A stretch of 57,246 nt of DNA from Bacillota bacterium (GTDB lineage: Bacteria; Bacillota_I; Bacilli_A; ML615J-28; CAG-698): contig JAEYQM010000077.1 of the NCBI GenBank assembly GCA_023410025.1, positions 1-57,246 on the forward strand. The letters run 5' to 3'. Each line of letters starts with the position of its first letter. Positions within the stretch are counted from its first letter, which is position 1. The position numbers were made by a program, and so were the translations under genes. The notes under the pieces were generated by a model, which saw nothing but the letters and a program-made list of their open reading frames with translations, ran no database searches and was not told the DNA's origin. Below, piece after piece: positions 15,044-23,480 of the stretch.

Positions 15044-16222
15044 ATGGATTTATTTAACAAATTATCATACTTACAAACAATTAATCAAGTTAAAGAAAAG
15101 GGATTATATCCATACTTTCATCAATTAGAAACAGGACAAGATACAGAGATAATAATGGAAGGACACAAAACGATAATGATTGGTTCTAATAACTACTTAG
15201 GACTAACTTCTAACCCTGAAGTTATTAAAGCTGGTGTTGAAGCTTTACAAAAATACGGTTCAGGTTGTAGTGGATCACGTTTCTTAAACGGAACATTAGA
15301 TATTCATGTGAAACTAGAACAAGAATTAGCAGAATTTTTAAATAAGGAAGCAGTTGTAACATTCTCTACAGGATTTCAAAGTAATTTAGGTATTATTTCA
15401 GCAATCTGTGGAAGAAACGATGTTATTGTTGGTGATAAAGAAAACCATGCTTCAATCTACGATGCATGTCGTTTAAGCTATGCGAAATTATTACGTTATG
15501 AACACAATGATATGGAGGATCTAGAAAAGACTCTTCAATCAATCGAAGACACTAAAGGTATTTTAATTGTTACTGATGGTGTATTTAGTATGAGTGGAGA
15601 TATTTGTAATTTACCAGAAATTGTTAGACTTGCTAAGAAATATGGAGCTCGTGTAATGGTTGATGATGCTCATGGTTTAGGTGTACTTGGTGCACATGGA
15701 CGTGGAACAGCTGAACACTTCGGTTTAGAAGATGAAGTTGATATCTACATGGGAACATTCTCTAAATCACTTGCAAGTTTAGGTGGTTATATGGCTGGTA
15801 AGAAGGAAGTTGTTGAATATGTAAAACATGTTTCAAGACCTTTCATCTTCAGCGCATCTATTACTCCAGCGAGTGTTGAATGTGCTAGAGCCGCATTAAA
15901 AATCTTAAAAGAACAACCAGAACGTGTTAAGGCTTTAAAAGATATTAGTGATTATATGCGTGAAGGATTACGTAAAGAAGGAATTAAGTTCTATGAATCA
16001 GAAACTCCAATTATTCCTATCTATACTTATGAAGATGAAAAAGCCTTCCTAGCATGTAAATTGCTTCTTGAAAGAGGAGTTTATGTTAATCCAGTAATTT
16101 CTCCAGCTACACCAGTTGGACAAAGCTTACTAAGAACTTCATATACTGCAACGCATACAAAAGAACAAATTGATTTTGCAATCAAACAAATTAAAGAAGT
16201 TTTAGAAATTATCAATCAATAA
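15044..16222 (+). CDS. alpha-oxoamine synthase, serine palmitoyltransferase-like
   Basis: 392 residues, PLP-dependent fold-type I. GSGCSGSRFLNGT (72-84), His135 stacking on PLP, DDAHGLG (207-213) and the PLP lysine Lys241 in GTFSKSLASLGGY are all present. The family condenses an amino acid with an acyl thioester: glycine C-acetyltransferase, 8-amino-7-oxononanoate synthase, 5-aminolevulinate synthase or serine palmitoyltransferase. From memory it is markedly closer to Bacteroides SPT than to Kbl or BioF, sharing YPYF, DTEVI-like, GSNxYLGLT, FIFSASITPAS and LLRTSYTATHT. SPT makes 3-ketosphinganine, the first step of sphingolipids. It is monocistronic with its own promoter and terminator; no bio or tdh gene is nearby. 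The substrate is an inference. Confidence 0.8.
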   Translation: MDLFNKLSYLQTINQVKEKGLYPYFHQLETGQDTEIIMEGHKTIMIGSNNYLGLTSNPEVIKAGVEALQKYGSGCSGSRFLNGTLDIHVKLEQELAEFLNKEAVVTFSTGFQSNLGIISAICGRNDVIVGDKENHASIYDACRLSYAKLLRYEHNDMEDLEKTLQSIEDTKGILIVTDGVFSMSGDICNLPEIVRLAKKYGARVMVDDAHGLGVLGAHGRGTAEHFGLEDEVDIYMGTFSKSLASLGGYMAGKKEVVEYVKHVSRPFIFSASITPASVECARAALKILKEQPERVKALKDISDYMREGLRKEGIKFYESETPIIPIYTYEDEKAFLACKLLLERGVYVNPVISPATPVGQSLLRTSYTATHTKEQIDFAIKQIKEVLEIINQ

Positions 16223-16257
16223 AAAATAAGCATCAGTTTAAAACTGATGCTTTTTCT
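16221..16257. terminator. bidirectional terminator between the SPT-like gene and ogt
   Basis: 10- to 12-bp stem (16228-16239 with 16241-16252) with T-runs on both strands. It serves both converging genes and includes the ogt TGA stop. Confidence 0.85.
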
Positions 16258-16694
16258 ATACCTAATAGTTTCTCTTTTATTTCAAGTCCGCCAACATAAC
16301 CAACTAAGCCATTAACTCCAACAATTCTATGACATGGAATAATAATGGCAATATTATTACGATTACAGGCCATACCAACTGCTCTATAGGCCTTAGGTTT
16401 GTTAATAATTTCAGCAACCTGCTTATATGTTAATACTTCTCCATAATTAAGATTTAATAGTAATTCCCAAACTTGTTTTTGAAATTTTGTGCCTCTATAT
16501 TCAATAGGCAGATCAAATTCTTTTCTTAACCCTTTAAAATAGTCTTCTATTTGATTTTTAGCCTCTAGTAGTATATTTGTCTCTTTTAAATTTAAATCGA
16601 TTGGAGCAAAAAATGATACTCCTTTAATTTTTGAATTTTCTTCTTCAATCCATATATTAAAATTATCAATTTGAAAAGTAATATGATTTTTCAT
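16233..16694 (-). CDS. ogt: methylated-DNA-[protein]-cysteine S-methyltransferase
   Basis: 153 residues. The active-site motif IIPCHRIVGVNGLVGYVGG contains the alkyl-accepting Cys, and a typical helix-turn-helix segment (TKFQKQVWELL, YGEVLTYKQVAE) precedes it. It repairs O6-alkylguanine by suicidal transfer to Cys. The N-terminal domain is short and lacks Ada regulatory parts. It ends with TGA, evidence that TGA is a stop in this genome. The ribosome site is AGGTG. Monocistronic, converging on the SPT-like gene. Confidence 0.93.
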   Translation of the reverse strand: MKNHITFQIDNFNIWIEEENSKIKGVSFFAPIDLNLKETNILLEAKNQIEDYFKGLRKEFDLPIEYRGTKFQKQVWELLLNLNYGEVLTYKQVAEIINKPKAYRAVGMACNRNNIAIIIPCHRIVGVNGLVGYVGGLEIKEKLLGIEKASVLN

Positions 16695-16819
16695 ATTAAC
16701 ACCTGGAAATATAGTATAGTATAAAATTAAACATATTGAAATTAATTAATATAAAATTTAATTAATTTAGTAGATTTAACTATAAACAAAATATAATGCT
16801 TTAAAAAATTATACTAAAA

Positions 16820-17494
16820 TTATGCTCTTAATAATAAATATATAAATAATATTACAATTCCACTACACACCAATAAAGTTAAAATATTAACAATTCTGTA
16901 TCTAATTAATTCAAATTTATTTTTAGGTTTTTGAGACTTAATTGTTTGATATATATTTAGTTCACTTTCATTTAATTCTCTATTTAGAGAATTTTTATAA
17001 ATTATATATAATTCATCGATTTCACTTAAATTTGATGATCTAATTACAAACTTTTTATTAGTATTCTTTTCTATTAAAACAATACTAACCATACCTTTGT
17101 TTAATCTATAGTTCAAATAAAAAAACGCTGGTAATAAACCACAAATAGCAAGAAATTTAGTCATAGTACTATTTTCTAAATTAAACACATCAAATTCATA
17201 ATTAAAGTTTTTCATATTAAACAACTGATCATTATTTTTAATTTTAAAATTTCCATCATTAGTAAATTCAAATTCTTTTTGAAATAAAACCTTAATAAAG
17301 TTAATTACATATGGTAGGCAAACCAATGTTATGATAATGAAAAATATAACTGCACCAGCATCAACATAATCTTCTTCTACTATAAAAAACTTAAAAACTA
17401 AATATGCTAAGCATAATAGTATAGTAGCTAGTATCCCGGAAATGATAATTCTTTCAAGACTTTTTCCAAATTTTATTTTTTCGTTTTTTTCCAT
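16820..17494 (-). CDS. membrane protein of unknown function
   Basis: 224 residues from the ATG at 17494. I prefer this start to the ATG eight codons upstream because AAAGGGAG sits 7 bases before it. There are two hydrophobic helices at about 20-65, a cytosolic-looking middle, a weaker hydrophobic segment near 125-140 and a final helix at the C-terminus. No motif is recognised. The gene follows a terminator and is probably transcribed separately from the S51 peptidase gene. It belongs to the accessory stretch around the MACPF lipoprotein. Confidence 0.5.
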   Translation of the reverse strand: MEKNEKIKFGKSLERIIISGILATILLCLAYLVFKFFIVEEDYVDAGAVIFFIIITLVCLPYVINFIKVLFQKEFEFTNDGNFKIKNNDQLFNMKNFNYEFDVFNLENSTMTKFLAICGLLPAFFYLNYRLNKGMVSIVLIEKNTNKKFVIRSSNLSEIDELYIIYKNSLNRELNESELNIYQTIKSQKPKNKFELIRYRIVNILTLLVCSGIVILFIYLLLRA

Positions 17495-17547
17495 TTTTTT
17501 CTCCCTTTTTTTCAACATATTTACAAATAGTATAACATAATTTAAAT

Positions 17548-17585
17548 AAAAAAAATAGTATAAATTTAATTTTTTATACTATTTT
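17548..17585 (-). terminator. rho-independent terminator after the S51 peptidase gene
   Basis: 13-bp stem (17552-17564 with 17573-17585), 8-base loop and a run of T on the minus strand. The TAG stop at 17579-17581 lies in the stem. Confidence 0.75.
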
Positions 17586-18190
17586 ACCTTTATTATTTTT
17601 GATATTTCATTATTATGAATAAATAAGGCTTCACCATCATTTAATCTATTTACTTCACACTTATTTTCTATTTCATATTTTCTACACTTATCTTTAAAAT
17701 TATCGTATTTAGAAATAAATTTACTGTAATGAGGTAATATTTGAATACTTGTAAAGTTTAAAGCAGATAAATCATTTAAACCTACAATGTTCATATCAGG
17801 AGAATAAATATCTATTAATTTTAAACTTGGTGTTAAGACAATTGAACCAGCACTACAACCAATTATAATTTTATTTAGTGCAAAATCATTTAAAACATCT
17901 TTAAAATTATTTTTGATTATTAAGTCTAACAAATAATAAGGATTTCCGCCAATTAAGAAAACCACATCAAATTTATTAATTTCTTCTGGTTTTCGATTAT
18001 CAAAATCAAACACTTCAACATCTAATCCTAAAGATAATAAATCTTCTTTATGTCTTGGAACATGGTAGTTATTTTCCTTATAAATATCATCAGCTGTAAC
18101 AACTAAAGCAACAGAATTTTTATGTATATATGTATGAAGTTCTTTCTTTACCAAATCATTAGATATTCCATTTGATGTCAATATAATCAT
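17579..18190 (-). CDS. peptidase S51 (dipeptidase E-like) family protein
   Basis: 203 residues with no signal peptide. It carries the S51 features of a flavodoxin-like fold: LIGGNPYYLL (79-88), the nucleophile elbow GCSAGS with Ser113, and LPHYSKF with a candidate catalytic His154. Peptidase E cleaves Asp-X dipeptides, and related proteins include cyanophycinase. Substrate is unknown here. It begins 2 bases after the upstream small membrane protein gene, using that gene's GGAGAG end as ribosome site, so the two are cotranscribed. Confidence 0.8.
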   Translation of the reverse strand: MIILTSNGISNDLVKKELHTYIHKNSVALVVTADDIYKENNYHVPRHKEDLLSLGLDVEVFDFDNRKPEEINKFDVVFLIGGNPYYLLDLIIKNNFKDVLNDFALNKIIIGCSAGSIVLTPSLKLIDIYSPDMNIVGLNDLSALNFTSIQILPHYSKFISKYDNFKDKCRKYEIENKCEVNRLNDGEALFIHNNEISKIIKVK

Positions 18191-18192
18191 AA

Positions 18193-18624
18193 TTAAAACT
18201 CTCCAATATATTTTTTTAAAAAGGCAATATAATACTTAGCAGTATCAATGGCATTTCCTCTTCTTTTATCAATTGGAATAGTATAATTATATTTTTCCAT
18301 AACCTCTTTTAAAATATTTCTTTCTTCTTCTGTACCAATATTAGATTCATATAAATTTATATACGTTGTTCCATTATCAAAACTTATTTTATATTCTTTA
18401 TCTTGGATAATACTTATAATTGTATTATCTTTTTTATATTTAAAAATCTTATTATTTATTTCTAAAGTATAACTTTTTTTCAATAAAAACCCAAATCTTT
18501 TTTCAGTATTATATCTTTTAAAAAAAGGTAAAGAAAATATTATAATCGGTAATGATATAATCATTATTGGTATAAATAAAATATATGTAATTGTGTTTTT
18601 TGTAATACTTAATATCTTTTTCAA
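18193..18624 (-). CDS. small membrane-anchored protein of unknown function (non-ATG start)
   Basis: About 143 residues. No ATG is available near the N-terminus; the start is a TTG, either at 18636 or more likely at 18624, about 12 bases after AAAAGG. One hydrophobic helical hairpin (residues 10-35) is followed by a basic patch (FFKRYNTEKRFG) and a soluble domain. The layout resembles the protein at 26375-26950 (hydrophobic N-terminus, then aromatic-basic linker, then small beta-rich domain), so they may be distant paralogues. No known motif. Confidence 0.5.
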   Translation of the reverse strand: MKKILSITKNTITYILFIPIMIISLPIIIFSLPFFKRYNTEKRFGFLLKKSYTLEINNKIFKYKKDNTIISIIQDKEYKISFDNGTTYINLYESNIGTEEERNILKEVMEKYNYTIPIDKRRGNAIDTAKYYIAFLKKYIGEF

Positions 18625-18709
18625 ATCTAATGCCAACCTTTTTAAAAATAATTAATTCTTCTATATTATAGCAAAATATACAATGTATTCAAGAATAAAC
18701 AATATTTTA

Positions 18710-20191
18710 TTAATTTAAAAATGCATAATATTCATATTCAAGAGTGAAGTTAAAAATTGCTTTTATATTCTTTTGATCTTCCTCACCTGTACCATCAATT
18801 TGAACTTGTAGATTTGATAAATATTCTTTATCCCCAAGCATAACTAATGAATCATTTTTTCCTATAATTTTACCATTTATATAGATATCTTTACTATTAA
18901 TAGATTTAATTTTATTAGGTGTACTCCATTCAACAGTCCTTACAATTTCAATAATACTCCAATCGCCTTTAGTTTCCCATACTTTATATCTAAATGTTGT
19001 TTTAATTTTTTTATCACTTACAATTTGATTATTTACCCATATTTCCCAAACTGTTTCACTACCTGATTCTGAATCAATTTCTCTATCTCCTCTAGAATTA
19101 GTATAACTTGCATTTCCAGTACCCAAAGCTATTGTAAATTGATTTTCGGTTATTTTACCACTAACTGCCTTATTTTCAACAACAAATACATTACCTTCTA
19201 AATATTCATTAATATAATTGGATAGATTTTGTTTTATTGTTTGCCAATTATCTCCAAACTTATCATTTATTAATTCTGATAATTCAATTAAGCCTTTAGG
19301 ATAATAATCACACCATATTTCTCTTCCTTCAATAGATTCAATCCATGCTTGATAGTCTCTTTCATTTTGAACAGCTTGAGCATATTCAGGTTTACCACCA
19401 TAAACTTTTGTCTTTATTATTACTGATGATGTTTCAAATGAATTTGCATACAAAGTATCAATTTCTGCAGATCCACTTGCCCCACCACTAAAAATACCCT
19501 TTAATGATGCTTCTGCTTTAGCCTTTGCATATGCACCAATATTAATAGATGATGCCCCAATTTTTTTCTTTGCACTCATATGATAATCTAATCTTGCACC
19601 AAGAATGCCACCTTGCATTGAATGGGTACCGTATATTCTTATAATATCTGGAGCGTCCAAAGTCTTAATATTTTGAATAAAGTCATCTGTTAGATACTTA
19701 AATAATTTATCTGTGTTTTTTTCAGTAATATAATAAGCATCCTTTATAACATTAGTGCTACTAGTTGCAAATGCATGCTCATCAGTACCTATCTGTTCAC
19801 TACTAAAATTTTGTTCAATTTCAGCTGAAAAAGAACCAATCTTTTTAATACCACCACTTACAGATGCTGAAATTTTTGTAGAAAGACTTTTTTGATAACT
19901 AGTTATATCAGCCCCTTCAATACTTTCAAATGTACCCGATGATAAATTTGGATCCCTTTTTACAAGGCCATCTTTTAATAATTTATTTAAATCAAAAATA
20001 CTATCTTTGATATCTGGAGAGTAAGCATATTTTTTTGTAATATCATAACCATGTCCAATTACCATTTCTAACGCTTCAGGAAGTTTTGTTTTATCCTTAC
20101 CAATAAGCTTATTTATTTGATCGCACCCAACTAATATACTTAATAATAATAATGTAATTACAAAATTAAAGTAAATTCTTAATTTTCTCAT
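18710..20191 (-). CDS. MACPF (membrane attack complex/perforin) domain lipoprotein
   Basis: 493 residues. The signal peptide ends in a lipobox with Cys23 (SILVGC), so the protein is lipid-anchored outside the cell. Residues ~45-330 look like a MACPF domain. The start GHGYDITKKYAYSP is typical. The signature YGTH (187-190) is followed by the Gly-rich GG turn and LGARLDY. Two Ser/Ala/Lys/Gly-rich segments (102-135 and 208-250) correspond to the helical clusters that unfurl into membrane hairpins. IIKTKVYGG and AWIES end the domain. The C-terminal ~150 residues are beta-rich and unrecognised. MACPF proteins form pores; Bacteroidales members kill related bacteria. Ribosome site AGGGGGTG. It follows an ABC exporter by 94 bases. 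Confidence 0.8.
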   Translation of the reverse strand: MRKLRIYFNFVITLLLLSILVGCDQINKLIGKDKTKLPEALEMVIGHGYDITKKYAYSPDIKDSIFDLNKLLKDGLVKRDPNLSSGTFESIEGADITSYQKSLSTKISASVSGGIKKIGSFSAEIEQNFSSEQIGTDEHAFATSSTNVIKDAYYITEKNTDKLFKYLTDDFIQNIKTLDAPDIIRIYGTHSMQGGILGARLDYHMSAKKKIGASSINIGAYAKAKAEASLKGIFSGGASGSAEIDTLYANSFETSSVIIKTKVYGGKPEYAQAVQNERDYQAWIESIEGREIWCDYYPKGLIELSELINDKFGDNWQTIKQNLSNYINEYLEGNVFVVENKAVSGKITENQFTIALGTGNASYTNSRGDREIDSESGSETVWEIWVNNQIVSDKKIKTTFRYKVWETKGDWSIIEIVRTVEWSTPNKIKSINSKDIYINGKIIGKNDSLVMLGDKEYLSNLQVQIDGTGEEDQKNIKAIFNFTLEYEYYAFLN

Positions 20192-20285
20192 ATTTTCACC
20201 CCCTATTTAAAAATAATTAACTTAAAAAAATTTTATTTCCATTATTAATAATATGATTAAATTACCAAATTTAACTAGATAAATA

Positions 20286-22715
20286 TTACTCATATATTAC
20301 ATTTGCTTTTGTTTTTCGATATATTAAATACTTTATTAAGCATAAACAAATATATAGAATAGAACTTGTTGAAATAATGTATAGATATATATATGTATTA
20401 ATTTTAAATGTACTATAATAACCACTTAGTTTTAAAAAACTTGAAAAAGTTGTATTAATAAAATATGCTCCACTTAAAATAAACCCTTCAATTATTAACA
20501 GATTAATAAGATGCTCTAAAAAACTAATTTTTAAAATATCAAAGTTTCCATAACCCAATCTTTTTAAAATTTGAAAATTTTTTATTTCAAATATATTACT
20601 CATAATAAAATTATTTATGACGCCAATAAATAATGCAAACATTATTATATAACTTAATAGTTCCAACATCTCTACAATACTATTTACAACTATTCTTTCA
20701 GGTTCTAAAAAATCATTATTATGTAATATATAAAAAGATTTAAAAGAGAATCTTTGGCTTAAATCTTGGTAAACAATATCTTTATTATCGCATTTAACTA
20801 ACATACTATTATAATTTAGATTTGAACTATTTATATTAATTATTAAAAATGGTAAAGGAGAATCAATATAACCGCATAACTCAAATAAATACTTTTCCCC
20901 TAATATTGTTAGTTCAACTTCCTCACCATATTTAAAACTATTTTTTTCAATTAGTCCTATTGGTAAAATTATTGAATTATCTTTATATTCTTTTTTGTAA
21001 ATAATTTTAATATTATTTGAATCTATAATTTCATTAACAATATTACCATTTAATCCAATTATAAATATTTGATAATTATCATATCCTATATTTCCTATGC
21101 TTTGATAATATGGTAAAATTTCTTTTACACCATCGACAATTTTCACTTCACTTAAAAGTTTATTACTTGGATCACTTATATTGACAATATTAATTCCTTC
21201 ATTTAATAATTTGTCCGATTTATTATGAAAATCTCTAAAAATACTTGTGGCTAATAAAACCGATAGTAAAATTGTAAATGAAATTATAAACATTTTGTTT
21301 GCTATATGATATGACTTTTGATTACTTGATAATGTTGATATAAGCTTTAAACAATTAATTTTTGACTTTTTTAGTAATTTATAAAGATAAACAATAGCTA
21401 AACTTGATAGTATGTAAATAAGAGTTATTGATAGTAAAGTTAATGGATATGCCAGATAATTAACCTTTATATCATTTACAAATTTTATAATACAATATGT
21501 TAATATAAACAATATAACTAAAATAAAGACAATAACTTTTTTGGGAGATACATATGTCTTATTAAAGTCTTTAAGTATTAAATTTACTGGTCTTTTTGCA
21601 GTCCTTGTTATTTCCAAAATTGTCGATAGAAATGCAATAGAGATACCAAAAATAATGGTATATATATAGAAACTTGAGTATATTTTTAGATTAACTCCAT
21701 TGACTAAAAACTTCTTCACAATTTGATAAGATGAATGTTTACCAAGGAAGAGGCTTATTATTACACCAATAAAGGCATAAATCAAAATTTCAAATAATAA
21801 GCATAAAACCAATTGATAGTTTCTCGCACCAACAGATTTGAATAGATTTAATACTTTTAATCTTTTATTTATTAACAATATTAGTACAGAGTATATAAAA
21901 ACTACACATAAAATACTTGTAACTAAAACTATTAATATAATCAATAATGTTTCTAAATTTTTAATTGAATCATTTAATGTATTATTTTTAGTTGTAATAT
22001 CTTTATCCTTAAAATATTCGCTTGATTTTATTTTACCATATACATTTTCAATATTATTGGTTTTAATTAAAAATTGATTGTAAATTAAATTTCCCTTTAA
22101 TATGGATAAACCAAGAGCTTCTAAGAATATATTTACTACTCCTTCATCATTTAGGAGAATATCATTTTCAAAAAATAATCCAGTGTTTTTAGCTACACCA
22201 TATATAATATATGTTTCATAATTATCTGCCATCTTTAAAGAAAAACTATCTCCAAGTTTTAAATTAAATTTATTAGCAAATCGATCGCTTACAACTGCAA
22301 TCTTATTTATTGATATTTCAACAACTGTAGTTTTATAAATAAATTCTATTTTTGATAATTGATTAGCTTTATCAAAATTCATCCCTAATGTATTTATAAG
22401 ATTACTTTTATTGTCATGATAATAAAGTGAGGAGAAGGTGTACATCCCATATACCTCATCTTCTTCACTTACAATATTATTTATATAGCGCATTTGCATA
22501 AATCTTGTTTTTGATAAACTACCTACAGTAATGCTAATGTCAGCATTACCAAATTTAAAGTCATTTCTAGTAGTATAGTATTGATTGAAAACATTTAAAA
22601 AATTTAGAGATGAGAAGAAAACAGTACAACTTAAAGTAATTATTAATATGATCATTAAAGGTTGGTAAATGTTTCTTTTAAAAGACTTTAGTATATATTT
22701 AAAATATAGGACCAT
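20286..22715 (-). CDS. ABC transporter permease with duplicated FtsX domains (YbbP/MacB-like)
   Basis: 809 residues. A membrane helix at about 12-40 is followed by a large extracytoplasmic domain (to ~250), three helices (~255-375), two to three further helices (~390-490), a second extracytoplasmic domain (~495-650) and three C-terminal helices. This repeated FtsX layout, about ten helices, matches type VII permeases of the YbbP architecture, which couple ATP hydrolysis to extraction or export of lipoproteins, lipids or peptides rather than classic import. It begins 3 bases after the ATPase gene. The MACPF lipoprotein gene follows by 94 bases. The substrate is unknown; a link with the adjacent lipoproteins is an inference. 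Confidence 0.8.
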   Translation of the reverse strand: MVLYFKYILKSFKRNIYQPLMIILIITLSCTVFFSSLNFLNVFNQYYTTRNDFKFGNADISITVGSLSKTRFMQMRYINNIVSEEDEVYGMYTFSSLYYHDNKSNLINTLGMNFDKANQLSKIEFIYKTTVVEISINKIAVVSDRFANKFNLKLGDSFSLKMADNYETYIIYGVAKNTGLFFENDILLNDEGVVNIFLEALGLSILKGNLIYNQFLIKTNNIENVYGKIKSSEYFKDKDITTKNNTLNDSIKNLETLLIILIVLVTSILCVVFIYSVLILLINKRLKVLNLFKSVGARNYQLVLCLLFEILIYAFIGVIISLFLGKHSSYQIVKKFLVNGVNLKIYSSFYIYTIIFGISIAFLSTILEITRTAKRPVNLILKDFNKTYVSPKKVIVFILVILFILTYCIIKFVNDIKVNYLAYPLTLLSITLIYILSSLAIVYLYKLLKKSKINCLKLISTLSSNQKSYHIANKMFIISFTILLSVLLATSIFRDFHNKSDKLLNEGINIVNISDPSNKLLSEVKIVDGVKEILPYYQSIGNIGYDNYQIFIIGLNGNIVNEIIDSNNIKIIYKKEYKDNSIILPIGLIEKNSFKYGEEVELTILGEKYLFELCGYIDSPLPFLIININSSNLNYNSMLVKCDNKDIVYQDLSQRFSFKSFYILHNNDFLEPERIVVNSIVEMLELLSYIIMFALFIGVINNFIMSNIFEIKNFQILKRLGYGNFDILKISFLEHLINLLIIEGFILSGAYFINTTFSSFLKLSGYYSTFKINTYIYLYIISTSSILYICLCLIKYLIYRKTKANVIYE

Positions 22716-22718
22716 ATC

Positions 22719-23375
22719 TTACCTCTTAATTTCTCCATCGATAATTTTAATTATATAGTCTGTATACTTTGTTGTTTCAAAATCATGTGTAACTTGAATA
22801 ATAGTCATTGAGTACTTAACATTTATCATCTTTAATAATTTCATAATATTATTTCTATTTTCAGTATCAAGATTTCCTGTTGGTTCATCCAACATTAAAA
22901 TTTGAGGTTTATATATTAAACTTCTCGCAATAGCAACCCTTTGCTTTTCTCCACCACTTAATTTACTTACCGTTCTATTTAATAAATCCTTAATATTTAA
23001 ATCGTCAATCAGTTCATTAAAGAATATTAAATCAATTTTTTTGCTTTTTAAATAAATAGGTAACATTATGTTATCATATGCTGATAACTCCTCAATTAAG
23101 TTGAAAAACTGATACACAAAACCAACTGTAGAATTTCTAAGAACTGATAATTTTTTTTCATTATACTTAGTAATATCTTCACCATTTATTAAAACACTTC
23201 CATTATCTAATACTTCATTACCACTTATAATATTTAAAAGTGTCGACTTTCCCGATCCACTTGGACCCATTATTGAAATAAACTCACCCTTTAAAACATC
23301 AAAACTTATATTATTTAGAACTACACGATTATCATATACCTTACTCAAACCGATTGCACTCAGTATTTTTTCCAT
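22719..23375 (-). CDS. ABC transporter ATP-binding protein (LolD/MacB-type)
   Basis: 218 residues from the ATG at 23375; the in-frame TTG four codons earlier overlaps the AAGGTG ribosome site. Walker A GPSGSGKST, the Q-loop VYQFFNL, signature LSGGEKQRVAIARSL and Walker B LMLDEPTGNLD are intact, with a switch His in QVTHD. The compact 220-residue form with DEPTGNLD is typical of MacB/LolD/YbbA partners of FtsX permeases, and the permease follows directly. It starts 94 bases after the large lipoprotein gene's stop, beyond a terminator-like hairpin. Confidence 0.92.
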   Translation of the reverse strand: MEKILSAIGLSKVYDNRVVLNNISFDVLKGEFISIMGPSGSGKSTLLNIISGNEVLDNGSVLINGEDITKYNEKKLSVLRNSTVGFVYQFFNLIEELSAYDNIMLPIYLKSKKIDLIFFNELIDDLNIKDLLNRTVSKLSGGEKQRVAIARSLIYKPQILMLDEPTGNLDTENRNNIMKLLKMINVKYSMTIIQVTHDFETTKYTDYIIKIIDGEIKR

Positions 23376-23430
23376 GATCACCTTCAAAATATTTAAATTT
23401 TAATAATATATTAATTTTTATAAATTTTCT

Positions 23431-23467
23431 AGGAAAAGAAGATCCTTAGAATTACTAAAGATCTTCT
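23431..23467 (-). terminator. terminator-like hairpin after the large lipoprotein gene
   Basis: 8-bp outer stem (AGAAGATC/GATCTTCT, 23437-23444 with 23460-23467) and inner pairs, followed by only TTTCC on the minus strand. It probably gives partial termination ahead of the ABC genes. Confidence 0.55.
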
Positions 23468-23480
23468 ATAACAAAAAGTA

